From: Plasmopara viticola
Lineage: Eukaryota; Oomycota; Peronosporomycetes; Peronosporales; Peronosporaceae
Reading direction: 5' to 3'
Assembly (NCBI GenBank): GCA_001695595.3
Contig: MBPM02000072.1
Span: 62,001 to 126,000 of the forward strand
DNA: 64,000 nt
The notes below the pieces were generated by a model that saw only the letters and a list, made by a program, of their open reading frames with translations, did not search any database and was not told the DNA's origin. The position numbers and the translations under genes are program-made. Shown here one piece after another: positions 1 to 9,469 of the stretch. Positions within the stretch are counted from its first letter, which is position 1. Each line of letters begins with the position of its first letter.

Positions 1-38
1 GATGTACTTAACACCAATGAGGTTTACTCATCTCTTCA

Positions 39-120
39 ATTAGTGTGCCCGAGTGGTCTAAGGAGGAAGACTCAAGTTCTACTGTGTTTGCACTCGTGGG
101 TTCAAATCCCACCGCTGACA
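39..120 (+). tRNA. tRNA-Leu(CAA)-like unit A1
   Basis: The acceptor is ATTAGTG against CGCTGAC, with one A-C mismatch and a T-G wobble. The anticodon loop CTCAAGT reads CAA and its stem GAAGA/TCTAC has one mismatch. The T stem GTGGG/CCCAC is perfect. A T5 run at 130-134 fits a Pol III terminator. It is a near-functional or recently dead copy. Confidence 0.6.
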
Positions 121-415
121 TGTCCACACTTTTTCAAACAAACTAATTTTGTCAGCGACGAAAGCCCGTGTCCCAATCATTTATTTCATTCTATGTGCAC
201 TCTATTGCCGCATCTTTGTAGAAGTGAATCTCTCCAAAGAACTCGCCATGGATCACACTCGCCAGTCTTCATAGTCAGCATCTATTCGCTAGCTGGACAG
301 CAGACCCAAATAAAATGAAGCAATGCAAATGTGAGTACAGCGATTCTCTTCTACTTAAAGTGTATGCTGCTCGTAGAATTGCATCTGAAACTGATGAGGA
401 TTACCCGTCCACATT

Positions 416-497
416 GTCAGTGTGCCCGAGTGGTCTAAGGGGGTAGACTCAAGTTCTACTGTGTTCGCACTCGTGAATTCAAATCCCACCGCTGACA
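416..497 (+). tRNA. tRNA-Leu(CAA)-like unit A2
   Basis: The acceptor GTCAGTG/CGCTGAC pairs 7 of 7 (one wobble). The D stem CCC/GGG and anticodon stem GTAGA/TCTAC are perfect and the anticodon is CAA. The T stem GTGAA/CCCAC has two mismatches. A T5 run lies at 507-511. This is among the best-preserved units. Confidence 0.65.
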
Positions 498-781
498 TGT
501 CAACACTTTTTGGAGAAGCGAATTTTGTCAGTGACGAAAGGCCGTGTTGCAAATCGTCGTCCTCACTCTTTAAGCACTCGATTGCCACTTCTTTGTGAAA
601 GTGAATCCTATCACACAAATTTGCCATCGTCTGTCTTCGTACACAGCATCTATTCATTAGCGGGACAGCAATACCAAGAAAAAAGGCAATGTGGTTGCTA
701 GTAAAGCAATGCCTGTCTGCTAAAAGTGTATGTTACTTGTAATGATGTACTTAACACCAATAAGGTTTACTCATATCTTCA

Positions 782-863
782 ATTAGTGTGCCCGAGTGGT
801 CTAAGGAGGAAGACTCAAGTTCTACTGTGTTTGCACTCGTGGGTTCAAATCCCACCGCTGACA
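782..863 (+). tRNA. tRNA-Leu(CAA)-like unit A3
   Basis: It repeats unit A1 almost base for base 743 bp further on: same ATTAGTG acceptor, CAA loop and perfect T stem. It is the first half of the second copy of the dimer. Confidence 0.6.
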
Positions 864-1158
864 TGTCCACACTTTTTCAAACAAACTGATTTTGTCAGCG
901 ACGAAAGCCCGTGTCCCAATCATTTATTTCATTCTATGTGCACTCTATTGCCGCATCTTTGTAGAAGTGAATCTCTCCAAAGAACTCGCCATGGATCACA
1001 CTCGCCAGTCTTCATAGTCAGCATCTATTCGCTAGCTGGACAGCAGACCCTGATAAAATGAAGCAATGCAAATGTGAGTACAGCGATTCTCTTCTACTTA
1101 AAGTGTATGCTGCTCGTAGAATTGCATCTGAAACTGATGAGGATTACCCGTCCACATT

Positions 1159-1240
1159 GTCAGTGTGCCCGAGTGGTCTAAGGGGGTAGACTCAAGTTCT
1201 ACTGTGTTCGCACTCGTGAATTCAAATCCCACCGCTGACA
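1159..1240 (+). tRNA. tRNA-Leu(CAA)-like unit A4
   Basis: It repeats unit A2 743 bp further on: full acceptor, CAA anticodon with a perfect stem, and the same two T-stem mismatches. The shared defects show duplication after the damage. Confidence 0.65.
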
Positions 1241-1523
1241 TGTCAACACTTTTTGGAGAAGCGAATTTCGTTAGTGAGGAAAGGCCGTGTTGCAAATCGT
1301 CGTCCTCACTCTTTAGCACTCGATTGCCACTTCTTTGTGAAAGTGAATCTTATCACACAAATTTGCCATCGTCTGTCTTCGTACACAGCGTCTATTCATT
1401 AGCGGGACAGCAATACTGAGAAAAAAGGCAATGTGGTTGCTAGTAAAGCAATGCTTGTCTGCTAAAAGTGTACGTTACTTTTAATGATCTACTTAACACC
1501 AATAAGGTTTATTCATCTCTTCA

Positions 1524-1605
1524 ATTAGTGTGCCCGAGTGGTCTAAGTCGGTAGACTCGAGTTCTATTGTGCTCGCACTCCTAAATTCAGATCCCTCTGC
1601 AGACA
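1524..1605 (+). pseudogene. tRNA-Leu-like unit A5, degenerate
   Basis: The anticodon loop has drifted to CTCGAGT (CGA). The 3' acceptor reads TGCAGAC and the T stem no longer pairs. The 5' half still follows the repeat consensus. Confidence 0.6.
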
Positions 1606-1896
1606 TGTCCACACTTTTTTAAGAAGCGAATTTCGTCAGTGACGAGAGGCCGTGTTGCAAATCGTTGTCTGCAGTCTTTGTGCACTCGATTGCTGCATTT
1701 TTGTAAAAGTAAATCTTTTCAAAAGCAATTGCCAGGGATCACAAACGCTAGTCTTCGTACACAGCATCGATTCATTAGCCGCACATTAAAACCGAGACGA
1801 AAGGCAATGTGGTTGCGAGAAAAGCAATGCTTGTCTGCTTGATGGTTATAACTTGCAATGATTAACTTAAAACTGCCTAAGTTTACTCATTCACTA

Positions 1897-1978
1897 ATTG
1901 GCGTGCCCGAGTGGCCTATGTGGGTAGACTTTAGTGCTCTTGTGCTCGCACTCGTGAGGACAAATCCCACCGCTGACA
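1897..1978 (+). pseudogene. tRNA-Leu-like unit A6, degenerate
   Basis: The acceptor is ATTGGCG against CGCTGAC. The loop is CTTTAGT, so the CAA anticodon is lost. The D arm reads GAGTGGCCTATG. Confidence 0.6.
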
Positions 1979-2273
1979 CGTTGACCCTTTTGATTAAACG
2001 AAATTTGTCAATGGCGAAAGCTCGTGATGCAAATCGTTGTCTTCATTCTTTTTGCACTCAATTGCCGCATCTTTGTAAGAGAGAATCTTTCCACAAAAAT
2101 TCGCCATGGATCACACTCGCCAGTCTTCGTACATAACATCTATCTATTAGCAGTGCAGCAGAATATATTAGAAAGAGGCAATGCAATTGCGAGAAATCGA
2201 TGCTTTTCTGCTTAAAGTGTATGTTACTTGAAAGGTTGTATCGAAAATTGCCTAGATTCAGTCATTATACACA

Positions 2274-2355
2274 GTCAGTGTGCCCGAGTGGTCTAAGTCG
2301 GTAGATTCAAATTCTTTTGTGCTCGCATTCGTGGATTTAAATCCCACCGCTGACA
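2274..2355 (+). tRNA. tRNA-Leu(CAA)-like unit A7
   Basis: The acceptor GTCAGTG/CGCTGAC pairs fully. The loop TTCAAAT reads CAA, with a weakened anticodon stem GTAGA/TCTTT. The T stem GTGGA/CCCAC has one mismatch. It opens the first copy of the trimer. Confidence 0.55.
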
Positions 2356-2648
2356 TGACGACACTATTTGAAAAAGCGAATTTCGTCAGTGACGAAAGGC
2401 CGTGTTGAAAATCGTTGTCTGCATTCTTTGTGCACTCGATTGCCGCACCTTTGTAATATTGAATCTTTCCACAAGATATTGCCATGGATCATAGTCACCA
2501 GTCTTCGTACACAGCATCTATTCCTTAGCGGGACAGCAAAACCGTGAAAAAGGCAATGAAATTGCGAGTAAATCAATGCATGTCTGCTTTAAATGAATGT
2601 TACTTGTAACGATCTACTTAGAACTGCTAAACTTTACGTTTCTCACTA

Positions 2649-2730
2649 ATAAGCGTGCTCGAGTAGCCTAAGTGGGTAGACTCAAGCTCTAGTGTGTCCG
2701 CACTCGTGAGGACAAAACCCACCACTGAGA
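2649..2730 (+). pseudogene. tRNA-Leu(CAA)-like unit A8, degenerate
   Basis: The acceptor is ATAAGCG against CACTGAG. The loop CTCAAGC keeps CAA and the A box is changed to GCTCGAGTAGCC. It is the middle unit of the trimer and shares these changes with A11. Confidence 0.6.
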
Positions 2731-3026
2731 AGTCGACCCTTTTGAAGAAACGAAATTTGCCAATGACGAAAGTTCGTGACGCAAATCGTTGTCTTCATTT
2801 GTTTTGCACTCGATTGATGCATCTTTGTTAGTTTGCGTCTTTCCACAAGAATTCGCCATGAATCACACTCGCCAGTCTTTGTATTCAGCATCTTTTTATT
2901 AGCAACACAGCAGAACCAATAAGAAATAGGCAATGCGTTTGCAAGAAAAGCGATGCTCTTCTGCGTAAATTGTATTTTGCTTGTAAAGTTATATCATAAT
3001 CTGCCTAGGTTCAGTCATCTTACACA

Positions 3027-3107
3027 GTCGGTGTGCCCGAGTGGTCTTCGTCGGTAGACTCACCTTTATTGTGCTCGTACTCAAGGATTTAAATCCCCCC
3101 GATGACA
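3027..3107 (+). pseudogene. tRNA-Leu-like unit A9, degenerate
   Basis: The acceptor is GTCGGTG against CGATGAC. The loop CTCACCT gives CAC in place of CAA, with one base lost. It is the third unit of the trimer and is closest to A12. Confidence 0.6.
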
Positions 3108-3404
3108 GGTCGACACTTTTTGAAGCAGCGAAAGTCGTCCTTAACGAAAGGCCGTGTCGCAAATCGTCGTCTTCATCATTTGTGCACTCGATTGCCGCAT
3201 TTTTGTTAGAGTGAATCTTTCCATAAGAATTCGCCATGGATCACACTCGCCAGTCTTCGTACACAACATCTACTCAATAGCAGGACAGCATAATCAAATA
3301 GAAACAGGCAATGCGGTTGCGAGAAAAGCGATGCTCTTCTGCTTAAAGTTTATGTTGCTTGAAATCTTGTATCGAATACTGCCTAGGTTCAGTCACCTTA
3401 CACA

Positions 3405-3486
3405 GTCGCTGTGCCCGAGTGGTCTAAGTCGGAAGACTCAAATTCTTTTGTGCTCGCACTTGTGGGGTCAAATCCCACCGCTGACA
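3405..3486 (+). tRNA. tRNA-Leu(CAA)-like unit A10
   Basis: The acceptor is GTCGCTG against CGCTGAC with one C-C mismatch. The loop CTCAAAT reads CAA and the T stem GTGGG/CCCAC is perfect. It opens the second trimer copy. Confidence 0.5.
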
Positions 3487-3774
3487 TTACGAAGCTATTT
3501 GAAGAATCGAATTTCGTCAGTGACGTAAGGCCGTGTTGCAAATCGTTGTCTGCATTCTTTGTGCACTCGATTGCCGCACCTTTGTAATATTGAATCTTTC
3601 CTATTGCCATGGATCATAGTCACCAGTCTTCGTACACAGCATCTATTCCTTAGCGGGACAGCAAAACCGTGAAAAAAGGCAATGAAATTGCGAGTAAATC
3701 AATGCTTGTCTGCTTAAAATGAATGTCACTTGTAATGATCTACTTAGAACTGCTAAACTTTACGTTTCTCACTA

Positions 3775-3856
3775 ATAAGCGTGCTCGAGTAGCCTAAGTG
3801 GGTAGACTCAAGCTCTAGTGTGTTCGCACTCGTGAGGACAAATCCCACCGCTGAGA
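3775..3856 (+). pseudogene. tRNA-Leu(CAA)-like unit A11, degenerate
   Basis: It shares the ATAAGCG acceptor, the GCTCGAGTAGCC A-box change and the CTCAAGC loop with A8, 1126 bp upstream. The acceptor end CGCTGAG does not pair with it. Confidence 0.6.
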
Positions 3857-4152
3857 AGTCGACCCGTTTGAAGAAACGAAATTTGTCAATGACGAAAGTC
3901 CGTGACGCAAATCGTTGTCTTCATTTGTTTTGCACTCGATTGATGCATCTTTGTTAGGGTGCGTCTTTCCACAAGAATTCGCCATGAATCACACTCGCCA
4001 GTCTTTGTACTCAACGTCTTTTTATTAGCAGGACAGCAGAACCAATAAGAAATAGGCAATGCGTTTGCGAGAAAAGCGATGCTCTTCTGCGTAAATTGTA
4101 TTTTGCTTGTAAAGTTATATCGAGATCTGCCTAGGTTCAGTCATCTTACACA

Positions 4153-4233
4153 GTCGGTGTGCCCGAGTGGTCTTAGTCGGTAGACTCAACTTTATTGTGC
4201 TCGTACTCAAGGATTCAAATCCCACCGATGACA
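4153..4233 (+). pseudogene. tRNA-Leu(CAA)-like unit A12, degenerate
   Basis: It shares the GTCGGTG/CGATGAC acceptor with A9, 1126 bp upstream, but keeps the CAA anticodon in CTCAACT. The T stem is weak. Confidence 0.6.
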
Positions 4234-4529
4234 GCTCGACACTTTTTCAAGCAGCGAATTTCGTCTGAAACGAAAGGCCGGTTCGCAAAATGTCGTCTTC
4301 ATTCTTTGTGCACTCGATTGCCGCATCTTTGTGAAAGTGAATCTTTCCACAAGAATTCGCCATGGACCACACTCGCCAGTCTTCGTACACAGCATCTACT
4401 CAATAGCAGGACAACAGAATGAAATAGAATGAGGCAATACGGTTGCGAGAAAGCGATGCTCTTCTGCTTAAAGTTTATGTTACTTGTAAAGTTATATCGA
4501 AAATTACCTTGGTTTAGTCAACTTACACA

Positions 4530-4611
4530 GTCAGGGTGCTCGGGTAGTCTAAGTCGATAGACTCAAGTTCTATTGTGCTCGCACTCGTGGATTACAGTAC
4601 CGCAGCTGACA
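4530..4611 (+). tRNA. tRNA-Leu(CAA)-like unit A13 with compensated anticodon stem
   Basis: The anticodon stem is ATAGA/TCTAT: both members of the outer pair changed (G-C to A-T), so pairing is kept. The anticodon is CAA. The acceptor is GTCAGGG against AGCTGAC and the T stem is broken, so function is doubtful. Confidence 0.5.
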
Positions 4612-4909
4612 TGTTCACACTTTTTGAAGAAGCGAATGTCGTCAATGACACAAGGCTGTGTCGCAAATTGTCATCTTCATTTTTTGTGCACTCGATTGCC
4701 GCATCTTTGTTTGAGTAAATCTTTCCACAAGAACTTGTCATGGATCACACTCGTCAGTCTTCGCACACAGAATCTATTCATTAGTGGGGCAGAAAAAGAA
4801 AGAAGAAAGAAGCAATGTGGCTGCTAGTAAAGCAATGTTCTTCAATTTAATGTGCATGTCGCTCAAAAAATTCTACTTTTAACTTGGTGAGGTTTAGTCA
4901 TCTCACGAA

Positions 4910-4991
4910 GTTAGTGTGCTCGAGTGGTCTTAGGGAAAAGACTTAAGTTCTACTGTGTTCGCACTCGTGGGTTCGAAATTCACCGCTGACA
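4910..4991 (+). pseudogene. tRNA-Leu-like unit A14 with TAA anticodon
   Basis: The acceptor GTTAGTG/CGCTGAC pairs with wobbles. The loop CTTAAGT gives TAA, still a leucine anticodon. The T stem GTGGG/TTCAC pairs only with G-T wobbles. The anticodon stem is broken. Confidence 0.55.
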
Positions 4992-5262
4992 TGTCGACTC
5001 TTTTCGAAGGAGTGAAGTTCGTCAATGACGAAAGTCCGTACTGCAAATCCATTCGATTGACATTTAATATGAAAATTGCCATCAGATTTTCCCATACATC
5101 ACACTCGTTAATCTTCGTACACAGTTTCTACTCTTTAGGGGGATAAAAAAATCAAGTAGAAAGAGGCAATGTGGTTGCGAGCAAAGCGATGCTCTTTTGT
5201 TCGAAGTGTATGCTTCTTGTAATGTTGTACTTGAAATTGCTAAGGTTTAGTCATCTCACAAA

Positions 5263-5344
5263 AGTAGCGTGCCCTATTGGTCAAATTAAGTAAACTCAAG
5301 TTCTCCTTTGTTCGCACACGTGGATTCAAATGACACCGCTGACA
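5263..5344 (+). pseudogene. tRNA-Leu(CAA)-like unit A15, degenerate
   Basis: The acceptor AGTAGCG does not match CGCTGAC well, and the A box is CCCTATTGGTC. CAA is kept in CTCAAGT. Confidence 0.55.
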
Positions 5345-5609
5345 TCTCGACTCATTTTAAAAATGAAAGCCCGTGTTGCAAATCGTTGTCTTTTTTCTTT
5401 AAGCTCTCGATTGCCACTTTTTAATGGAAATAAATCTTATCACAAGAATTATAAATGGACCATACTTTTAAATCTTCGTACACACATCTCTCCATTAACG
5501 AGACAGCAGAATCAAATAAGTAGTTGCGAGTAAAGCGATGCTTTTCTGCTTAAAGAGTTATTTCTTGTAGCCTTGTATTGAAAATGCTGGAGTTAGGTCA
5601 GTTTACATA

Positions 5610-5688
5610 GTCAGCGTGCACAAGTGATCTGAAGAGGTAGCCTTAAGTTCTTCTGTCGTACTCGTTTCTTTAAATTCCATCGCTGATA
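5610..5688 (+). pseudogene. tRNA-Leu-like unit A16, degenerate
   Basis: The acceptor GTCAGCG/CGCTGAT pairs 7 of 7 with a wobble. The loop CTTAAGT gives TAA. The D arm, variable arm and T stem are damaged and the unit is three bases short. Confidence 0.55.
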
Positions 5689-5984
5689 TGTCGACTCTTT
5701 TTAAAGGAGCGAATTTCATCAGAGACAAAAGCTTATGTTGCAAGTCGTTGTCTTCATTCTTGAAGCACTCCATTAACACTTTTTTGTGAAAGTGTACCTA
5801 CGACACAAATTTGCCATGGACCATACTCGTCAGTATTCGGACACAGCATCGATTCATTAGCGGGTCAGCAAAAAAAAATCGAAAGAGGCTATGAGGTTGC
5901 GAGCAAAGCGATGCTCTTTTGTTCAAAGTGTATGTTTATTGTAATGTTGTACTTGTAATTGCTAAGGTTTAGTCATCTCACAAA

Positions 5985-6061
5985 GTTGCCGTGCCCGATT
6001 AACTAAGTATACTCAAGCTCTCCTTTGTTCACGCTCATGGACTTAAATCCCACCGCTGACA
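5985..6061 (+). pseudogene. tRNA-Leu-like unit A17, D-arm deletion
   Basis: The unit is 77 nt long with several bases missing from the D arm after CCCGATT. CAA is kept in CTCAAGC. The acceptor is GTTGCCG against CGCTGAC. Confidence 0.55.
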
Positions 6062-6346
6062 TGTCGACTCTTTTCAAAGAAGCGAGTTTCGTCCGTGATG
6101 AAAGCCCATGTTGCAAACCGTTGTCTTCATTCCTCAAGCAATCAATTGTTTCTTTTTTGTGAACGTAGATCTTACCATAAGGATTTGCCATGGATCAAAC
6201 TCGCCAGTCTTCTCTTCATCAGCGAGAGAGTGGAACCAAATTGGAAAAGGCAAAGTGGTTTCGAATTAAGCGATGCTCTTCTGCTAAAGGTGTATGTGGC
6301 TTGTACAGTTGTACTGAAAACCGCTGAGATTTAGTCCTCTTACATA

Positions 6347-6428
6347 GTCAAAGTGCCCGGGTCGTCGAAGTAGAGAGATTTAACTTCTACTCTGTTCGCA
6401 CTGGTGGGTTCAAATTCCGCTGCTGACA
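6347..6428 (+). pseudogene. tRNA-Leu-like unit A18, degenerate
   Basis: The acceptor is GTCAAAG against TGCTGAC. The loop TTTAACT gives TAA. The T loop GTTCAAAT is kept but the 3' T strand is TCCGC. Confidence 0.55.
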
Positions 6429-6705
6429 TGTCGACTCTTTTAAACGAGCAAATATTATCAGGTACAAAAGCCCGATTTGGTTATCGTTATCTTCATTTTT
6501 TGAGCACTCCATTGCGACTTCTTTTTAATGTTACCACAAGTATTTGCCATGCATCACTCGTCAGTATTCGTTCACAGCCTTTATTCATTAGCGGGACAGC
6601 AGAAACAAATAGAAAGAGGCATTGCGATCTTAAGTTAAGCGATGCTCTTCTGCTAATAGTAAAAATTGCTTTTGGAACTGTTTTAAATATGAGTCGTCTC
6701 ACATA

Positions 6706-6787
6706 GTCAGTGTGCCCCAGTGGTATAAAGGGAAAGATTCGTATTCTTCTGTGTTCGCACTCGTGGGTTCAAATCCCACTGCTGACT
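6706..6787 (+). pseudogene. tRNA-Leu-like unit A19, anticodon changed to CGT
   Basis: The acceptor GTCAGTG/TGCTGAC pairs fully with wobbles and the T arm GTGGG/CCCAC is perfect. The loop TTCGTAT gives CGT, the A box reads CCCCAGTGG, and the discriminator base is T. Confidence 0.55.
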
Positions 6788-7055
6788 TGTCGGCTCTTTT
6801 TGAAGGAGCGATTTATCTCAGTGACAAAGGCCCATGTTTAACTTTATTCTCTTACTTCTTTAAGCACTCAATATCCACTTATTTGTGAAAGTGAATATCA
6901 CCAAAAGAATCCGCCATGGATCTATTCATTAGCGGGATAGAACAATCAAAATGAAAAGGCAATGTGGTTACGAACAAAGCGATGCTCTTTTACCTCAAGT
7001 GTACGTTGCTTGCAATTTTTTACCGAAAACCGCCGAAGTTCAGTCATCTCACATA

Positions 7056-7072
7056 GTCAGAGTGCCCGAGTT
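7056..7072 (+). pseudogene. Truncated tRNA-Leu moiety at the end of array A
   Basis: Only GTCAGAG plus TGCCCGAG survive before unrelated sequence begins. The array therefore ends inside a unit, marking a deletion or insertion breakpoint. Confidence 0.6.
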
Positions 7073-7139
7073 TAAGTAGTTTGTATTACTGAATACGACT
7101 TGAATCCTACGTCAAATAACAATATACTACATGGCTACA

Positions 7140-7930
7140 AACTTATTCGAGGAGGTCCTTTAATCGTTTGAGGTGAGGAACACTTTGATTGGCCGGATAA
7201 AAGAAACGAGTTGGAGCCATAAGCTTCCACCGTTATCAGTATTGCTGCTGTTTTTACAGATGACCACTTAACCGTGATTGTTGATCTGCATAGCAAAGTA
7301 GCGGCTTCATGTACAATCCAAGAAGGTTTGAAGCCTTGTCCGTAGTGACGGGAGGCGTAGTCGGTGTCGCATCTCCCGGTCTGATACAGAAGCACCGACT
7401 AGCGCTTCCTCCATATTCGAGTTCGGCTTCGAGCCCTGGCGACGACCCTCCAATAAAAAAACTGAAGCGGAGAATGAGCGGAGGCTCAGTCCTCAGATGC
7501 GCTGACTTTTGACGGTCCCTCGACCATAGGTTCTTCGACCGCAATGACTAAATCGAGAGTCGGACTCAGGAGGCCCGTCACCGTTTCGGGCCCTGGCGAT
7601 GACCGTCTAGTCTTCAACCTTATACCAGTCGTCTTGTGGGGGAGTCCATGGGAAGGCACTGGTCACTGGTTGGGACCATAGTGGCTGGCTTGGGCTTGGT
7701 CTCATTGACTTGCATACTTGTAGAAAAATTGGAAAATGAGGACACGAGGTCAGAGGCACAAAGTCGCGTGTCACATTTCTTTACCCTCCAAGATCGATCA
7801 TCCTGCAATTTATAATTTGACCTATCAGACTTTATTCCTGTCTGAGAAGACCATTCTGAAACTTGATATCTGTGAAAAAAAAATTCATTTCCATTATCAC
7901 AGGTAAACCGAGATTTTGGCACACCAGGGA
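7140..7930. other. Unrecognised GC-richer stretch before the LINE remnant
   Basis: Short open frames occur on both strands (for example a 67-codon plus frame at 7309-7512 and a 96-codon minus frame at 7254-7544). None shows a domain I recognise. Base composition resembles the LINE remnant that follows, so it may be its 5' part; that is a guess. Confidence 0.3.
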
Positions 7931-8026
7931 TAGGTTTGGAGCCGAGTCAGATGGCGGGAAATTGGCTGGAGTCGGAGTAAAGGCAGAACTAGGGACAGCT
8001 ACCGGAAGCGCACAACAAAATGCGAT

Positions 8027-9280
8027 TTGTTGTACTCACCGGTGGACGACTCTGAAATAACTTTGTTCTTTAAACATTTTCCAATGAATCGTTTTGAATA
8101 CATTGCGACGCACATAGTCCTTGGCGACTTAAACATAGTTCACGCAGACTCCGATTTCCAGTTTAATTTTCGCCGCCTGTGTTGCCAGCTCAACAATATA
8201 GCGGTGTAGTTTGTGCATGGCAGCAGAGCCCCACCGTAGCTACCGCCAGCACACCGCAACAACACTCAAGCTTCGGTGTCTCGCTGACTTTTTGGATGCT
8301 GAGGGTACATGGCCAGTTGCTGATTCGTTTGCGCGCGGCCCGCATCGACTACCGGCTCACGTCAGCACAAACATACCAGCAGCACCAGTGGCTCCGACAC
8401 CACGAAGCCACACAAGTCTTCGAGCGACTACTCGATATGTGCATCAATGTGCTGCTACCGCTTCCAGGCGTGGCCTAGTTGTGTTCCACTGCGCCATACG
8501 CTAGTGTGCTCGTGGATGCACGCGTATGTGTTGTGCCTTTGGTGCCACGATCCCAGTCGCTCCTGCTTGTGTGAAAGACTATAACGTTCACGAAGCCACA
8601 ATCAATTCAGCTGCACGATGGACATGCCACAACAACCGACATCAAGGGATTCGTGAACCAGTCGAAGAATCTACGCCATTTGTTGCTTCTGTAGACGAAA
8701 ACCTGCACTTCCGACGCGCCTTCCGTCTGCTGCCAATGCGTTCACGATTCTCGATCCTACGCGAGGCGCATCCCGATATCAACTACTGCGTGCGCACAAG
8801 TGCAACGCAGCGGATATAGAGGGGCATCTGTTTTTCAATTGTGTCTACCAGCCGAGCATTGGCTAGTCCTAATTTAAGACTGGTCACCTTTCTTCGTCAC
8901 CAGCTCGACATCGCCCTTGGTCGCACACCAGCCTTACATATACCTGGCACGACCATGCCGCCATAGGTCGTGACATGTGGCAGATCACACCTTGCATCAC
9001 ACTCCACTTGCTATGGACAGTACGCAATGACGGTTTGTTCCGCCAGCGTGAGCCTTTGCCTCTGGTGTCTGCGCTCCGGGTCGCATACATTTCGTTAAGC
9101 GCGCATGTGCGTGCGTGCAATTGTAGGGTGTTCGATTAAGAGCAGAAAGGCTCGCTCCAGTCTGTGCTGACCTCGCTTCGATGCTCTCGCTGGATGGGTG
9201 ACTTATGCACACCAACAAATCTCATTGTGGATGTACACAGGAGCACTGACGACCATCAATCGATTGACGGGGCTAATAAA
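8027..9280 (+). mobile_element. Decayed LINE (non-LTR) retrotransposon remnant
   Basis: At 8027-8160 the plus frame carries YSPVDDSE followed by ATHIVLGDLNI, which resembles the conserved GDxN segment of LINE apurinic endonucleases. At 8780-8870, across a frameshift, a cysteine/histidine cluster (C-x4-C-x6-H-x4-C) lies before frames ending in WTVRNDGLFRQ and AYISLSAHV at about 9010-9110. That matches the zinc-knuckle C-terminus typical of LINE ORF2 proteins. The reverse transcriptase core is missing and stops and frameshifts are frequent, so the copy is dead. Plus-strand sequence at about 9228-9265 resembles 16477-16505. Confidence 0.55.
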
Positions 9281-9469
9281 TTTAGTGCTCGTTCTTTCTT
9301 GCCAATGTATGCTTAGGTTAAAGCTATACTTATCCGTGTCAAAGACAAAAAACTCCTTATCCCTAATTTTCACAGCTGAGCTATTTTGACCAGAAGGACG
9401 TCTAAAGATGTCTTGTTAGCCAGTCGAATCCGAGCTGGTTGTCTCCGTTGCTCTCTTTGAAAGAATATG

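Larger units (their letters stand above)
1..7072 (+). repeat. Array A: tandem tRNA-Leu(CAA)-derived satellite, 20 units
   Basis: Twenty head-to-tail units with tRNA starts at 39, 416, 782, 1159, 1524, 1897, 2274, 2649, 3027, 3405, 3775, 4153, 4530, 4910, 5263, 5610, 5985, 6347, 6706 and 7056, so the period is 347-380 bp. Each unit holds a tRNA-Leu-like moiety with an A-box-like TGCCCGAGTGG and a B-box-like GGTTCAAATCC, then a T4-T6 run about 10-12 nt after the 3' end, then a conserved spacer. The spacer carries the recurring blocks GCCATGGATCACACTCG, TCTTCGTACACAGCATCTA and AGCGATGCTCTTCTGCTTAAA. The left end lies outside the window. The right end stops inside the 20th tRNA moiety at about 7072. 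Open frames here are by-products of the repeat. I infer amplification of a tRNA gene together with its flank. Confidence 0.9.

Noticed and set aside
43..6706. Many 60-124-codon open frames as protein genes
   Set aside because: They translate the tRNA-Leu satellite, repeat in every unit and run through the tRNA moiety on both strands.
1..7072. CRISPR-like array because of the regular spacing
   Set aside because: The period is about 370 bp, the whole unit is conserved and not just a short repeat, and the genome is eukaryotic.
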